Positions 1-9,595 of a DNA stretch of 64,000 nucleotides are shown here, piece by piece (position 1 is the stretch's first letter; each line of letters begins with the position of its first letter). Below the pieces are notes generated by a model. The model saw only the letters and a list, made by a program, of their open reading frames with translations, ran no database searches and had not been told where the DNA came from. The translations under genes were made by a program, and so were the position numbers. The DNA comes from Acidovorax sp. T1 (lineage in GTDB: Bacteria; Pseudomonadota; Gammaproteobacteria; Burkholderiales; Burkholderiaceae_C): NCBI RefSeq assembly GCF_002176815.1, contig NZ_CP021648.1, positions 3,480,001 through 3,544,000 on the forward strand. The letters run 5' to 3'.

Positions 1-236
1 GCACGCACCCGGTTCTGGGCATCCTGCAGCACCTCCTGGCCGGCCTTCTTGAGCGTCTCGAACACCTCCGCCGTCAGTGCCATGCTGGACTCGAAGCTCG
101 TCATGAACGAGATTTCATCGACCACATGCAGCACCTTGATGGTCGAGCCCATCACCCGCGCCAGTGCAATCGCCTCTTGCAAGCCTGCGAGCGAGGTGGC
201 GCTGCCATCCACAGGAACCAGAATCTTTTCGTACAT
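1..236 (-). CDS. Universal stress protein (UspA family), C-terminus cut by window edge
   Basis: The minus-strand frame opens with MYEKILVPVDGS at 236 and stays open for 78 codons to the window edge. This start (ILVPVDGS, then a helix with EAIALA and the strand TIKVLHVV) is the usual N-terminal fold of small cytoplasmic UspA proteins, which bind ATP or respond to stress and growth arrest. The C-terminal nucleotide-binding G-x2-G-x9-G motif lies outside the window, so the ATP-binding class cannot be decided. The partner or stress signal is not visible. It is about 100 bp downstream of dtd on the same strand. Confidence 0.85.
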   Translation of the reverse strand, partial: MYEKILVPVDGSATSLAGLQEAIALARVMGSTIKVLHVVDEISFMTSFESSMALTAEVFETLKKAGQEVLQDAQNRVR

Positions 237-332
237 GGAAAACTCCTCCGAAAAAACGCATGGTAGCCCCGTCCTTCCCCATCACGATGACAGGAATAGC
301 ATTGTCACGGGCGCCGAGAACAACGAGAGCCA

Positions 333-800
333 CTAACCGGCGGCAGGCGCCACGCGCAGTGGAATCGTCACGGGTCCGTCGTTCACCAGGTGCACCTGCA
401 TGTCGGCTGCAAATTGACCGGTGGCCACCTCGGGATGGGCAGCGCGGGCCCGTTCCACCAGGTAGTCATAGAGCCTGCGCCCTTCATCCGGGGCCGCCGC
501 CTGCGTAAAGCTCGGGCGGTTGCCGCCGGTGGTGTCGGCCGCCAAAGTGAACTGGCTGACCAGCAGCAGGCCGCCGGCCCCGCCGTGGCCGTCCAGGTCC
601 TGCACGCTCTTGTTCATCTTGCCGGCGTCGTCTGAGAAGATGCGCAGCTTCAGGATCTTGGCCAGCAGCTTGTCGGCCTCGGCCTCGGTGTCGCCGCGCT
701 CGGCGCACACCAGCACCAGCAGGCCGGTGCCAATGGCGCCCACGACCTGCCCGTCCACCTCCACGCGCGCCTGTCGCACGCGCTGCAACAGGCTGATCAT
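333..800 (-). CDS. dtd: D-aminoacyl-tRNA deacylase
   Basis: 155 residues, the normal size for DTD. The enzyme hydrolyses D-amino acids (and glycine from tRNA-Ala) off mischarged tRNAs in the cytoplasm. The family signatures are present: [17 protein letters not shown] near residue 82 (usual form SQFTL-xxx-GxRPSF) and the cross-subunit NDGPVTI near residue 140, whose Gly-Pro selects against L-amino acids. The start is MISLLQRV. Its ATG overlaps the TGA of dbpA upstream by 4 nt, so the two are probably translationally coupled. Confidence 0.95.
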   Translation of the reverse strand: MISLLQRVRQARVEVDGQVVGAIGTGLLVLVCAERGDTEAEADKLLAKILKLRIFSDDAGKMNKSVQDLDGHGGAGGLLLVSQFTLAADTTGGNRPSFTQAAAPDEGRRLYDYLVERARAAHPEVATGQFAADMQVHLVNDGPVTIPLRVAPAAG

Positions 801-2206
801 TCGTCGCCAGTCACCAGCCGCGCCTTCACGGCCTTGCCCTTGACCCGGCCCTGATTCAGCCGCTGTGCAGCCTGCGCACCAATGGCGCGGTCCACCGCCA
901 CATAGGTGGAAAAATCGTTCACATTGATCTTGCCGATCTGCTCGCGGGTGTAGCCCATCTCGCCCGTCAGCGCGCCCAGCACGTCGCCCGCGCGGATTTT
1001 TTCCTTGCGGCCGCCGATGATCTGGATGGTGACCATGGGCGGCACCAGCGGGCCGCTGCCCGTGGGCGTGAGCTCGGCCACCGGAAACCAGCGCGACTCG
1101 CGGCCCTGCAGCACTTCGATCTTGCCCACGCTGCCCATTTCGTCCATGCTGGCGAGGTTGAGCGCCAAGCCCTCGGCGTCGCCCCGGCCGGTGCGGCCGA
1201 TGCGGTGGATGTGCACCTCGGGGTCGGGCGTCACGTCCACATTGATGACGGCGGCCAGGTTGGCAATGTCGAGCCCGCGCGCAGCCACGTCGGTGGCCAC
1301 CAGCACCGAGCAGCTCCTGTTGGCAAACTGCACCAGCACCTGGTCACGTTCGCGCTGCTCCAGCTCGCCATACAGCGCCAGGGCGCTGAAGCCATGGGCC
1401 TGCAGCACGCCCACCAGGTCGCGGCATTGCTGCTTGGTGTTGCAAAAGGCAATCGACGATTCGGGTCGGAAATGGTTGAGCAGTTGCGACACCACATGCA
1501 GGCGCTCGCTGTTCTTCACTTCGTACCAGCGTTGCTCGATCTTGCCCTCGGCATGCTGGGCTTGCACCGTGATCTGCACGGGGGTCTTCATGAACTGGGC
1601 GCTGAGCTTGGCGATGCCCTCGGGGTAGGTGGCCGAGAACAGCAGGGTCTGGCGCTCTTTGGGGCACTGGCGCGCCACGGTGGCGATGTCGTCAAAGAAG
1701 CCCATGTCGAGCATGCGGTCGGCTTCGTCGAGCACCAGGGTGTTGAGGGCTTCCAGCGAAAGGTGCTGGCGCTCCAGGTGGTCCATCACGCGGCCGGGCG
1801 TGCCCACCACGATGTGCGCGCCGTGCTCCAGGCTCAGTGTCTGCGCGCGCAAGGGCACGCCGCCGCACAGGGTCACGACCTTGATGTTTTCTTCGGCCCG
1901 CGCCAGGCGGCGGATTTCGGTGGTCACCTGGTCGGCCAGCTCGCGCGTGGGGCACAGCACCAGCGACTGCACCGCAAAGCGGCGCGGGTTGAGGTTGGCC
2001 AGCAGGGCCAGCGCAAAGGCGGCCGTCTTGCCGCTGCCAGTGCTGGCCTGAGCGATCAAATCCTTGCCCAGCAAGGCGGGCGGCAGGCTGGCCGCCTGGA
2101 TGGGCGTCATCTGCGCATAACCCAGCTGCTGCAAATTGGAAAGCTGGGCGGGGCTCAAGGCCAGCGCGCTGAAATCAGTGCTGGCGGCGTTTTCTTTGGA
2201 GGTCAT
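797..2206 (-). CDS. dbpA: DEAD-box ATP-dependent RNA helicase DbpA
   Basis: 469 residues from MTSKENAAS. Helicase motifs in order: Q-motif (GYAQMTPIQ, about 30), Walker A ASTGSGKT (54-61), PTRELA, TPGR, DEAD in [13 protein letters not shown] in LFSATYP, then in the second RecA domain the ARGLDI and HRIGRTGR motifs. The C-terminal about 75 residues ([21 protein letters not shown]...) form the DbpA RNA-binding domain, which in E. coli directs the helicase to 23S rRNA hairpin 92 during 50S assembly. That domain separates it from other DEAD proteins. An open frame continues upstream into the next gene, but the internal ATG at 2206 gives the family-length protein. Its TGA overlaps the dtd ATG. Confidence 0.95.
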   Translation of the reverse strand: MTSKENAASTDFSALALSPAQLSNLQQLGYAQMTPIQAASLPPALLGKDLIAQASTGSGKTAAFALALLANLNPRRFAVQSLVLCPTRELADQVTTEIRRLARAEENIKVVTLCGGVPLRAQTLSLEHGAHIVVGTPGRVMDHLERQHLSLEALNTLVLDEADRMLDMGFFDDIATVARQCPKERQTLLFSATYPEGIAKLSAQFMKTPVQITVQAQHAEGKIEQRWYEVKNSERLHVVSQLLNHFRPESSIAFCNTKQQCRDLVGVLQAHGFSALALYGELEQRERDQVLVQFANRSCSVLVATDVAARGLDIANLAAVINVDVTPDPEVHIHRIGRTGRGDAEGLALNLASMDEMGSVGKIEVLQGRESRWFPVAELTPTGSGPLVPPMVTIQIIGGRKEKIRAGDVLGALTGEMGYTREQIGKINVNDFSTYVAVDRAIGAQAAQRLNQGRVKGKAVKARLVTGDE

Positions 2207-2262
2207 GGCCCGATTATCCGGTGCACCCCAACGGTCATGCGATGCCGGCACCCGCCAGATGG

Positions 2263-3537
2263 CTACTGCAACGCCAACACACCCACAAAAGCCAGCGTGT
2301 GCGCCACGATGCCCGGCGCCACGGCCAGCGCATAGCGCCAGCCACCACTGGCCAGCGCCACCACGCACTTGCTGCCAGCATGCACCAGCAGCGCGGCCAT
2401 CAGGGCCGATGCGATGGCCGGCCCCGCTGCGCTGTCCGGGCCGCCCCGCACCAGCACCGCGGCCGTGGCGGCGTGCACATCGGCCAGGGCCGCCAGCAGG
2501 GCGCCGGCCAGCATGCCCGCATCGCCTTGCCAGGCCGTCAGCAGATGCACCCCCACCTGAATGCCCGTGAGCAAGGCGGCGATGATCAACGCGTGGCGCA
2601 ACTTGAACATGGGCGTGTCGGGCAGCATGCCGGAAACCGCCTCGGTGCCAGGCGCGGGCGCCCTCCGCTGTGCTGCGCCGCCCCGACCGCCCCACCACCC
2701 CAGGGCCGCCGCTACACCCCCTCCTGCCAGGGCCGGCAGCCACAGCCGCGCCAGCCACTGCGGCTGCACCGTGGCGGCAACCACCACCATCTGGACCATG
2801 GTGGCCACACACGACAGCAAAGCCGCCCCCGCATGGACGCGTGGCGTGGCCTGCCCGGCGCGTACCTCCATCCCCAGACTGGCAATGGTGGCGGTGCTCG
2901 ACACAAACCCCGACGCCAGCGCCGACAGCGCCACGGCATGGCGCGCCTGCATCAGGCGCCGGCCCACATGCGCCAGCGACTGGATTACCAGCAAGACGAT
3001 GACCAGGCGCACCACCACCTGCGGGTTCAACACCCCTAGCCACAGGGGCGCGTTGGGGGCCAGCGGATACACCAGCAAGGCCAACGCGGCCAGAATGAGC
3101 CCGCTGCGCACCTCGCCAGGCTGCAGCCACTGATTGGCAAACTGGTGCAAGACTTCGCGCAGCGCCAGCAGCCCCGTTACCACCACGGCCAGGGCGGCGG
3201 CCAGCAACTGGTCACGCGCGCAGGTCACCCCGATCAGGTAGGCCAGCAAAAAGGCGACCTCGGTGGTCACCCCCGGGTCGCCCGAGCGGTCCCGTGCATA
3301 GGCCACCACGGTCAGGACTGCCACCAAGGCAGCCCCTACCACCACCAGGGCTGGAATGGCGATCAGCGCGGCAGCGGCACCGGCGATGGACACCAGAGTG
3401 AAGGACCGGACCCCGGCCAACGACCGGTAAGGCCCTGCACCCTTGCGACGCTCGCGCTCGATACCCATCAGCAATCCGCACCCCGCCGCGCTGGCCAGCA
3501 CGGCCAGCGCTGTCAAAAAATCTGCCCCATGCTGCAT
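2263..3537 (-). CDS. MgtC/SapB-DUF4010 family inner-membrane protein
   Basis: 424 residues, almost entirely hydrophobic helices. The N-terminal third has the MgtC/SapB layout (LLMGIERERRKG, then AGVRSFTLVSIAGA), with the conserved ERE/R-rich first loop. The remainder matches the DUF4010 type, with helices broken by an Arg/Pro-rich loop around residues 290-310. MgtC-like proteins are linked to magnesium limitation and modulation of membrane ATPases, but the two-domain form has no established biochemical role, so no substrate is assigned. The stop is about 55 bp upstream of the dbpA start on the same strand, so transcription may continue into dbpA-dtd. Confidence 0.85.
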   Translation of the reverse strand: MQHGADFLTALAVLASAAGCGLLMGIERERRKGAGPYRSLAGVRSFTLVSIAGAAAALIAIPALVVVGAALVAVLTVVAYARDRSGDPGVTTEVAFLLAYLIGVTCARDQLLAAALAVVVTGLLALREVLHQFANQWLQPGEVRSGLILAALALLVYPLAPNAPLWLGVLNPQVVVRLVIVLLVIQSLAHVGRRLMQARHAVALSALASGFVSSTATIASLGMEVRAGQATPRVHAGAALLSCVATMVQMVVVAATVQPQWLARLWLPALAGGGVAAALGWWGGRGGAAQRRAPAPGTEAVSGMLPDTPMFKLRHALIIAALLTGIQVGVHLLTAWQGDAGMLAGALLAALADVHAATAAVLVRGGPDSAAGPAIASALMAALLVHAGSKCVVALASGGWRYALAVAPGIVAHTLAFVGVLALQ

Positions 3538-3648
3538 AGTGGTTTTGTGCCTTTCTTGTCAGCCCCTTGCCGCATGGTGACAGAAAGAGAAAGGGCGTCT
3601 ACACCGCGCCGTCACACGCTGCGCCGTGCGCATGTGGACAATAGCCCC

Positions 3649-5130
3649 ATGCCCCAGATTCCCGACTTCATCGCCCCCACCCGCCACACCGACCCGGCCG
3701 ACGCACTGGCCCAGGTGCAGCGCATCTACCAGCAACAGATTGGCCACCTGCGCACCGCCATGCAGCGCTTTGTGGCCGGCGAAACGCCGGATGGCGCCGT
3801 GCGGGCGTTTTACCCGTTCGTGCGCGTGCACACCACCACCGTGGCGCGCGCCGACAGCAAACTGGCCTATGGCTTTGTCGAAGGCCCTGGACGCTACGAA
3901 ACCACGCTCACACGCCCCGACCTGTTTGCCGACTACTACGCCGAACAATTCCGCCTGCTGCGCCACAGCCACAACGTCGAGCTGGAAGTGGGCACCAGCG
4001 CGCACCCCATTCCCATCCACTTCTCGTTTGCCGAGCACGACCATGTGGAAGGCACCCTGACGCCCGAGCGCCGCATGCTGATGCGCGACCTGTTCGACCT
4101 GCCCGACCTGGCCGCCATGGACGACGGCATCGCCAACGGCACGCACCGACAGCAGCCGGGCGAGGCACTGCCGCTGTCGCTGTTCACCGCGCCGCGCGTG
4201 GACTACTCGCTGCACCGCCTGCGCCACTACACGGGCACGGCGCCCGAGTGGTTCCAGAACTTCGTGCTGTTCACCAACTACCAGTTCTACATCGACGAGT
4301 TCGTGCGCCTGGGCCATGCCGAAATGGCCAAACCCGACAGCGAATACATCGCCTTCATCGAGCCCGGCAACGCGGTCACGCGCCGTGCGGGCCTGAGCGC
4401 CGAGCCGGGCGACGAGTTGGGCGCGCCGCCACCGCGCCTGCCGCAGATGCCGGCCTACCACCTGGTGCGTGCCGACCGCAGCGGCATCACCATGGTCAAC
4501 ATCGGCGTGGGCCCGGCCAACGCCAAGACCATAACCGACCACATCGCCGTGCTGCGCCCGCACGCCTGGATGATGCTGGGCCACTGCGCCGGCCTGCGCA
4601 ACACGCAGCAACTGGGCGACTACGTGCTGGCCCACGCCTATGTGCGCGAGGACCATGTGCTCGACGAAGACCTGCCGCTGTGGGTGCCCATCCCGGCGCT
4701 TTCGGAAATCCAGGTGGCGCTGGAGCAGGCCGTGGCCGACGTCACGCAGATCAGCGGCGCAGACTTGAAGCGCGTGATGCGCACCGGCACCGTGGCCAGC
4801 ACCGACAACCGCAACTGGGAGCTGCTGCCCGACAACACGCCCCAGCGCCGCTTCAGCCAAAGCCGCGCCGTGGCGCTGGACATGGAAAGCGCCACCATCG
4901 CCGCCAACGGCTTTCGCTTTCGCGTACCCTACGGCACCCTGCTGTGCGTGAGCGACAAGCCCCTGCACGGCGAAATCAAGCTGCCCGGCATGGCCAACCA
5001 CTTCTACCGCGAACGCGTCGATCAGCATTTGCGCATCGGCATGCGCGCCGTTGAAATCCTGCGCACAGGCGGCGTGCACCGCCTGCACAGCCGCAAGCTG
5101 CGCAGCTTTGCCGAGGTGGCGTTCCAATAA
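3649..5130 (+). CDS. amn: AMP nucleosidase
   Basis: 493 residues (E. coli Amn is about 484). It cleaves AMP to adenine and ribose 5-phosphate in the cytoplasm, controlling adenylate pools. The first about 180 residues are the AMN N-terminal domain (FYPFVRVHTTT, GRYETTLTRPDLF). The C-terminal part has the nucleoside phosphorylase fold, with MVNIGVGPANAKTITDHIAVLRP, WMMLGHCAGLRNTQ and the substrate-contacting ALDMESATIAANG. The open frame extends upstream to 3145, but MPQIPDFI at 3649 is the first ATG giving family length; upstream codons lack the domain and overlap the divergent DUF4010 gene. Confidence 0.95.
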   Translation: MPQIPDFIAPTRHTDPADALAQVQRIYQQQIGHLRTAMQRFVAGETPDGAVRAFYPFVRVHTTTVARADSKLAYGFVEGPGRYETTLTRPDLFADYYAEQFRLLRHSHNVELEVGTSAHPIPIHFSFAEHDHVEGTLTPERRMLMRDLFDLPDLAAMDDGIANGTHRQQPGEALPLSLFTAPRVDYSLHRLRHYTGTAPEWFQNFVLFTNYQFYIDEFVRLGHAEMAKPDSEYIAFIEPGNAVTRRAGLSAEPGDELGAPPPRLPQMPAYHLVRADRSGITMVNIGVGPANAKTITDHIAVLRPHAWMMLGHCAGLRNTQQLGDYVLAHAYVREDHVLDEDLPLWVPIPALSEIQVALEQAVADVTQISGADLKRVMRTGTVASTDNRNWELLPDNTPQRRFSQSRAVALDMESATIAANGFRFRVPYGTLLCVSDKPLHGEIKLPGMANHFYRERVDQHLRIGMRAVEILRTGGVHRLHSRKLRSFAEVAFQ

Positions 5131-5169
5131 GCCGCGCGGGGCGGTGGCGCCATCGTCAAAAACTTCATT

Positions 5170-5216
5170 TTTGATAGCTACTAGCGCTTATGCAGCAAGC
5201 GCTAGAAGCGAATTTC
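5170..5216 (+). repeat. Small palindromic repeat family 1, copy 1
   Basis: An AT-rich element in a GC-rich background. The left arm reads GATAGCTACTAGCGCTTAT, followed by a variable 5-6 nt loop and the right arm AAGCGCTAGAAGCGAATTTC. The inner TAGCGCTT/AAGCGCTA arms pair. It lies in the 240-bp gap between amn and the NodI-type ATPase. The same element recurs at eight other places in the window. Confidence 0.85.
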
Positions 5217-5248
5217 GCCTGATTTTCGACACACCCCAGGCCCCCCAT

Positions 5249-5300
5249 GCGTTCGGGCGGAGATACCCCACCCATCCGTTTGGGCGGAGCCTGTCGAAGC
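5249..5300. repeat. Two tandem partial copies of a GGGCGGAG repeat
   Basis: CGTTCGGGCGGAG at about 5250 is followed 27 bp later by CGTTTGGGCGGAG, which continues into CCTGTCGAAGCC. This resembles the short intergenic repeat with core GGGCTGAGCCTGTCGAAGC common in Comamonadaceae and other proteobacteria (recalled, not searched). Function unknown. It lies just before the NodI-type ATPase gene. Confidence 0.4.
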
Positions 5301-5370
5301 CGTGGCACGACCTGGGTGCAGCCTTTGGCCACAACCCTCGGGCACCCGCCAGATCGCACACAATCAACCC

Positions 5371-6306
5371 ATGACGGCCCTCTTCGCAGCCTCGCAGCTG
5401 AGCAAACGCTATGGCGACACCACGGTGGTCAACGAGGTGTCTTTTGCCATTGCCCCCGGCGAATGCCTGGGCGTGATCGGCCCCAATGGCGCCGGCAAGA
5501 CCACCACCATCCGCATGTGCCTGGGGCACACCGCCCCCGACAGCGGCAGCGTGCAGTTCTTCCCCGGGGCCGGCGCGGCCCCGCTGCACATGCCCCGCGA
5601 CGCGCTGGCGATCAAGGCGCAGCTCGGTGTGGTCACGCAGTTTGACACGCTCGACCCCGACTTCACCTGCGCCGAGAACCTGCGCGTGTTCGGCCGCTAC
5701 TTCGGCCTGAAGGGTGCGGTGATGGACGAACGTGTGCCCCGCCTGCTCGAATTTGCCGCGCTCACGCACAAGGCCAACGCCAAGCCCGGCGAACTGTCGG
5801 GCGGCATGAAACGGCGCCTGTCGCTGGCCCGCGCGCTGGTCAACGACCCGCGCCTGCTGCTGCTGGACGAGCCCACCACGGGCCTGGACCCGCAGGCCCG
5901 CCACCTGATGTGGGAGCGGCTGCAGCTGCTGCTGCAGCAGGGTAAATCCATCTTGCTCACCACGCATTTCATGGACGAGGCCGAGCGCCTGTGCTCGCGC
6001 CTGCTGGTGCTGGACCACGGCCGCAAGATCGCGGAAGGCCGCCCGCGCGAGCTGATCGCCCAGCACCTGGAGCCCGACGTGGTCGAGGTCTATGGCGTGG
6101 GCGCCGTGGCCCTGGCCGAAGACGCCGCCCTGCGCGTACTGGCCGCCCGCGTGGAGGTCAGCGGCGAGACGGTGTTTTTCTACACACAGAACGCGCAGCC
6201 GCTGCTGCAGGCGCTGGGGCAGCATGGCCACCTGCGCACGCTGCACCGGCCGGCGAACCTGGAAGACCTGTTCCTCAAGCTCACCGGGCGGCAGATCCGG
6301 GAGTGA
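5371..6306 (+). CDS. NodI/DrrA-type ABC transporter ATP-binding protein
   Basis: 311 residues from [10 protein letters not shown]. Motifs: Walker [11 protein letters not shown] (about 40-49), Q-loop [13 protein letters not shown], signature [15 protein letters not shown], Walker [14 protein letters not shown], and switch His in [17 protein letters not shown]. The C-terminal about 90 residues are the extension typical of drug/lipo-oligosaccharide exporters (DrrA, NodI). It would energise an ABC-2 permease at the inner membrane. No permease adjoins it; the NodJ-type permease at 20092-20931 is the obvious partner, nearly 14 kb away on the same strand. The substrate is unknown. The open frame begins earlier (5302), but 5371 is the first ATG matching the family start. 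Confidence 0.88.
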   Translation: MTALFAASQLSKRYGDTTVVNEVSFAIAPGECLGVIGPNGAGKTTTIRMCLGHTAPDSGSVQFFPGAGAAPLHMPRDALAIKAQLGVVTQFDTLDPDFTCAENLRVFGRYFGLKGAVMDERVPRLLEFAALTHKANAKPGELSGGMKRRLSLARALVNDPRLLLLDEPTTGLDPQARHLMWERLQLLLQQGKSILLTTHFMDEAERLCSRLLVLDHGRKIAEGRPRELIAQHLEPDVVEVYGVGAVALAEDAALRVLAARVEVSGETVFFYTQNAQPLLQALGQHGHLRTLHRPANLEDLFLKLTGRQIRE

Positions 6307-6365
6307 GGGAGTGATGCGTTGGCACTGGGGGAACGCCGCTCATCGGGCCTTCAATCACTCCTGAT

Positions 6366-6410
6366 TCAATAGCTACTAGCGCTTATGGAATAAGTGCTAG
6401 AGGCCAATTT
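6366..6410 (+). repeat. Small palindromic repeat family 1, copy 2
   Basis: Reads ATAGCTACTAGCGCTTATGG, then AATAAGTGCTAGAGGCCAATTTC. It fills the short gap between the converging ATPase gene (stop 6306) and purT (stop 6426), where a stem-loop could act as a bidirectional transcript end, although it has no clean T-run. Confidence 0.85.
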
Positions 6411-6425
6411 CACTTAGATTTCGCC

Positions 6426-7628
6426 TCATACCTTGCGTGGCTTGACCCTGCTGGCGGCCAGCTTGGCGTTGGTGCGCGCCGTGTCCACATCGGCCGCTCG
6501 CGCCAGGGCCACACCCATACGGCGCTTCACAAAACTCTCGGGCTTGCCGAACAGGCGCAGGTCGGTGCCCGGCACCCGCAGGGCTTCTTCCACGCCGTCG
6601 AACACGATGCCCTGTGCTTCCACACCGCCATAGATCACGGCGCTGGCGCCGGGATTGCGCAGGCTGGTGTCCACCGGCAGGCCCAGGATGGCGCGGGCGT
6701 GCAGCTCGAACTCGCTCTGGTGCTGGGTGCACAGCGTGACCAGACCGGTGTCGTGCGGGCGGGGGCTCACTTCGCTGAACCAGACGTCCTGGCCCTTGAC
6801 GAACAGCTCCACGCCAAACAATCCCTGGCCGCCCAGGTTGTCGGTCACGGCCTTGGCGATCTGGCGCGACTTTTCGAGCGCGGCAGGGTGCATGGGGTGG
6901 GGCTGCCAGCTTTCCACATAGTCGCCGCTCACCTGCACATGGCCGATGGGGTCGCAGAAGTGGGTCTCGATCTGGCCGTCCGCGCCCACCGCACGCACGG
7001 TGATCTGGGTGATTTCGTAATCGAAGTCGATGAAGCCCTCGACGATCACGCGGCCGTGGCTCACGCGGCCGCCGGCCATGGCGTAGTCCCAGGCGTTTTG
7101 CACGTCAGCCGGGCCGTCGATCTTGCTTTGGCCCTTGCCGGAGCTGCTCATCACCGGCTTGACGATGCAGGGATAACCGATGCCCGCATCAATGGCGACC
7201 TGCAGTTCTTCGAGCGAGTTGCAAAACTTGTAGGGGCTGGTGGGCAGGCCCAAGGTTTCGGCGGCCAGCACGCGGATGCCTTCGCGGTCCATGGTCAGGC
7301 GGGCGGCGCGGGCGGTGGGGATCACGCGCACGGTGACAGCGGCTTCCAGCTCTTCGAGCATGGGGGTGGCGATGGCTTCGATCTCGGGCACCACCAGGTG
7401 AGGGCGCTCGGCCTCGATCAAGGCCTTGAGCTGGGACGGGTCGCTCATGGTGATGGTGCGCGCGTGGTGGGCCACCTGCTGGCCGGGCGCGTTCTCGTAA
7501 CGGTCCACCGCGATGGTTTCCACGCCCAGGCGCTGCAGCGCGATCAGCACCTCCTTGCCCAGCTCGCCCGAGCCCAGCAGCATGACTTTGGTGGCATGGG
7601 GGGACAGGGGGGTTCCGAGGGTGGTCAT
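6426..7628 (-). CDS. purT: Formate-dependent GAR transformylase (phosphoribosylglycinamide formyltransferase 2)
   Basis: 400 residues. PurT uses formate and ATP to convert GAR to formyl-GAR in purine synthesis, independent of folate. It is an ATP-grasp enzyme: PreATP-grasp start [22 protein letters not shown] (about 14-35), the Glu-rich [11 protein letters not shown]-grasp residues in [17 protein letters not shown] (Lys and Gly-rich loop), [12 protein letters not shown], and the metal-binding [22 protein letters not shown]. The start at 7628 is [14 protein letters not shown]. An upstream open frame on this strand is only the antisense of the sigma-54 regulator. The divergent regulator gene starts 93 bp away. 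Confidence 0.96.
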   Translation of the reverse strand: MTTLGTPLSPHATKVMLLGSGELGKEVLIALQRLGVETIAVDRYENAPGQQVAHHARTITMSDPSQLKALIEAERPHLVVPEIEAIATPMLEELEAAVTVRVIPTARAARLTMDREGIRVLAAETLGLPTSPYKFCNSLEELQVAIDAGIGYPCIVKPVMSSSGKGQSKIDGPADVQNAWDYAMAGGRVSHGRVIVEGFIDFDYEITQITVRAVGADGQIETHFCDPIGHVQVSGDYVESWQPHPMHPAALEKSRQIAKAVTDNLGGQGLFGVELFVKGQDVWFSEVSPRPHDTGLVTLCTQHQSEFELHARAILGLPVDTSLRNPGASAVIYGGVEAQGIVFDGVEEALRVPGTDLRLFGKPESFVKRRMGVALARAADVDTARTNAKLAASRVKPRKV

Positions 7629-7721
7629 GGTGGGGGCTTTCGAGAAGGTGAAAAAGTCGGTAGGTGGCTGGACGCAGGCGACTTTAATGCACCCGGGCGC
7701 AGAACTTGCAATCGCCCTGGC

Positions 7722-9362
7722 ATGCCCCCACCGCCCATGCCCTCCCCTCCCAGCACGGCCCGCTCGCACAGCCCCACCGACTGGCACGCCCAGGAGCTGC
7801 TGCTGATGCGCGAGGTGATGCGCCTCATCGGTCGCAGCCTGGCGCCTGGCCTGGTGCTGCGCGAGATGCTGCACCTGATGAGCGAGCTGCTGGGCCTGAA
7901 CCGGGGGCGCATCGTGCTGGTGGACGAAGCCCCTTCCGCCGTTGGTGCGCCGCGCACCGCCTCCATCCAGCACGCCTACGGCCTCACCCAGGCCGAGGTG
8001 CAGCGTGGACACTACGCCTGGGGCGAGGGCATCACAGGCCGCGTGCTGGCCACGGGGCAGCCTGCCATCGTGCAGGATATCGATGCCGAGCCCTTGTTCC
8101 TGGCACGAGCAGTGGCACGCAGCCAGCTGCCACCCGAGACGGTGGCCTTCATCGCCCTCCCCATCGAGGTCAACAACGCGCCCATCGGCGTGCTGGCCTG
8201 CCACCGCATCCGCAGCCGCCAGCGCCACCTGAACGACGACCTGGCCGTGCTGCGTGTGCTGGCCACGCTGGTGGGGCAGCTGCTGCAGCTGGAAGCCCTG
8301 GTGGCCGAGCAGACGCGGCAACTCCAGGCACGCAACGCCGTTCTGGCCAATGCGCTCAACACCAAAAGCGCGCGCTACGGGCTCATCGGCAGCTCGCCGC
8401 CGCTGCTGCAGGCATTGAGCGAACTGGAGCGCGTGTCGCAAACCCAGGCCACCGTGCTGCTGCTGGGCCAGTCGGGCACGGGCAAGGAGCTGTTCGCACG
8501 CGCCGTGCACCTGGCCAGCGGGCGGCGCGACCGGCCCTTCATCAAGGTCAACTGCTCGGCCATTCCGGACGCGCTGTTCGAATCCGAACTGTTTGGCTAC
8601 GAAAAAGGCGCGTTCACCGGCGCCAGCACAGCCCGCGCGGGCTGGTTCGAGCAGGCCGACAGCGGCACCATCTTTCTCGACGAGATTGGCGAGCTGCCGC
8701 TGGCCCTGCAGTCCAAGCTGCTGCGCACGCTGCAGGAGGGCACGCTGGTACGCCTGGGCGGGCAGCGCGAGGTGAAGGTGAACGTGCGCCTGGTGGCGGC
8801 CACCAACCGCGATCTGGCGCAGGAGGTGGAGGCCGGAAACTTTCGGCAGGACCTGTACTACCGGCTCAACGTGATTCCCATCCGCCTGCCATCGCTGGCC
8901 GAGCGGCGCGAGGACATCCGTGCGCTGGCGCTGCACTTTGTTAGCCGCGCCAACCAGGCACACCAGCGCAACGTAAACCTGTCACCCGACGCACTTGCCC
9001 GGCTTGAAGAACACCCCTGGCCCGGCAACATCCGCGAGCTGGGCAACGTGATTGAACGCCTGGTGCTGCTAGCCAACGACACGCTGGTGGCGCGGGCTGA
9101 GCTGGACCGGTTTCTGCCCGCTGCCACGTCTGTGGCTTTGCCTCCCGCTGGGTTGCCCGCAGCGCCGTACGAAGCGGCAGTAACCCCGGCTCCCCCTGCA
9201 GCGCCGCTGGTGCGCGACTACCACCCGGCCCAGTCCCACAGCGCCCAAGTACTGCAGACCGCACTGGCCGAACACCACGGCAACCAGTCGCGCGCGGCGC
9301 AGAGCCTGGGGCTGACGCTCCGGCAATTCAGCTACCGGCTGCATAAAGCGGGATTGAAGTGA
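7722..9362 (+). CDS. Sigma-54-dependent activator, GAF-AAA+-Fis (NifA/NorR-like layout)
   Basis: 546 residues. Residues about 20-190 form a GAF sensor domain ([15 protein letters not shown]...[20 protein letters not shown]). The AAA+ domain (about 225-455) has Walker A GQSGTGKE, the sigma-54 contact loop GAFTGA, Walker [13 protein letters not shown] and [10 protein letters not shown]. The C-terminus is a Fis-type helix-turn-helix ([22 protein letters not shown]). No receiver domain is present, so the signal is probably a ligand bound by GAF. Its stop touches a strong paired palindrome (9363-9405), and a sigma-54 promoter lies about 170 bp downstream, so it very likely activates the next operon. 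The start at 7722 is followed by an alternative ATG at 7737. Confidence 0.92.
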   Translation: MPPPPMPSPPSTARSHSPTDWHAQELLLMREVMRLIGRSLAPGLVLREMLHLMSELLGLNRGRIVLVDEAPSAVGAPRTASIQHAYGLTQAEVQRGHYAWGEGITGRVLATGQPAIVQDIDAEPLFLARAVARSQLPPETVAFIALPIEVNNAPIGVLACHRIRSRQRHLNDDLAVLRVLATLVGQLLQLEALVAEQTRQLQARNAVLANALNTKSARYGLIGSSPPLLQALSELERVSQTQATVLLLGQSGTGKELFARAVHLASGRRDRPFIKVNCSAIPDALFESELFGYEKGAFTGASTARAGWFEQADSGTIFLDEIGELPLALQSKLLRTLQEGTLVRLGGQREVKVNVRLVAATNRDLAQEVEAGNFRQDLYYRLNVIPIRLPSLAERREDIRALALHFVSRANQAHQRNVNLSPDALARLEEHPWPGNIRELGNVIERLVLLANDTLVARAELDRFLPAATSVALPPAGLPAAPYEAAVTPAPPAAPLVRDYHPAQSHSAQVLQTALAEHHGNQSRAAQSLGLTLRQFSYRLHKAGLK

Positions 9363-9405
9363 CGCCAGACACTGTGTCGACAATTTGTAGACACAGTGTC
9401 TGGCG
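9363..9405. promoter_or_regulatory. Probable enhancer (UAS) for the sigma-54 activator
   Basis: A perfect 16-bp inverted repeat: CGCCAGACACTGTGTC (9363-9378) and its exact complement GACACAGTGTCTGGCG (9390-9405), separated by 11 bp. Each arm also carries its own near-palindrome, GACACTGTGTC and GACACAGTGTC, with centres 22 bp apart, about two helical turns. That suits two activator dimers side by side. It starts directly after the regulator stop codon and lies about 130-170 bp upstream of the -24/-12 promoter. It could also form an RNA hairpin and end the regulator transcript. Confidence 0.7.
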
Positions 9406-9458
9406 CGGCCTGCTCCATGCAGGCCTCCCACACATGGCAGCACGCCACTCACTATTAA

Positions 9459-9505
9459 ATTGATAGCTCTCAGCGCATATTCCACTAGCGCTACCGGCCA
9501 TTTTT
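9459..9505 (+). repeat. Small palindromic repeat family 1, copy 3 (between enhancer and promoter)
   Basis: A diverged copy: TTGATAGCTCTCAGCGCATA, a short loop, then CACTAGCGCTACCGGCCATTTTTA. It sits between the palindromic enhancer (9363-9405) and the sigma-54 promoter (9533-9547). Its AT-rich tail (TTTTTATTCAAATT) is where an IHF or intrinsic bend would be expected in such promoters. Confidence 0.75.
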
Positions 9506-9532
9506 ATTCAAATTCCCCCATACAAAGCGCTC

Positions 9533-9547
9533 TGGCACGCCTGTTGC
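9533..9547 (+). promoter_or_regulatory. Sigma-54 (RpoN) promoter of the rhodanese operon
   Basis: TGGCACG-CCTG-TTGC matches the sigma-54 consensus TGGCACG-N4-TTGC exactly, with GG at 9534-9535 and GC at 9546-9547 (spacing correct). Transcription should start near 9559, about 37 nt before the rhodanese ATG at 9596. Confidence 0.9.
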
Positions 9548-9595
9548 GATAAGGAGGGCAGGCATCCCGCCCACCACCGCATCGAAAGGTTTCCC

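Noticed and set aside
2207..3130. N-terminal extension of the DbpA frame
   Set aside because: The open frame runs antisense/overlapping through the DUF4010 gene and encodes Gly/Ala/Arg-rich sequence with no domain; MTSKEN at 2206 gives family length.
7629..8963. Long open frame upstream of purT on the minus strand
   Set aside because: It is the antisense of the sigma-54 activator, rich in His/Gln/Ala, typical of high-GC shadow frames.
9363..9405. Reading the 16-bp inverted repeat only as a terminator of the activator gene
   Set aside because: No T-run follows either arm; the nested palindromes and distance from the sigma-54 promoter favour an enhancer, though both roles are possible.
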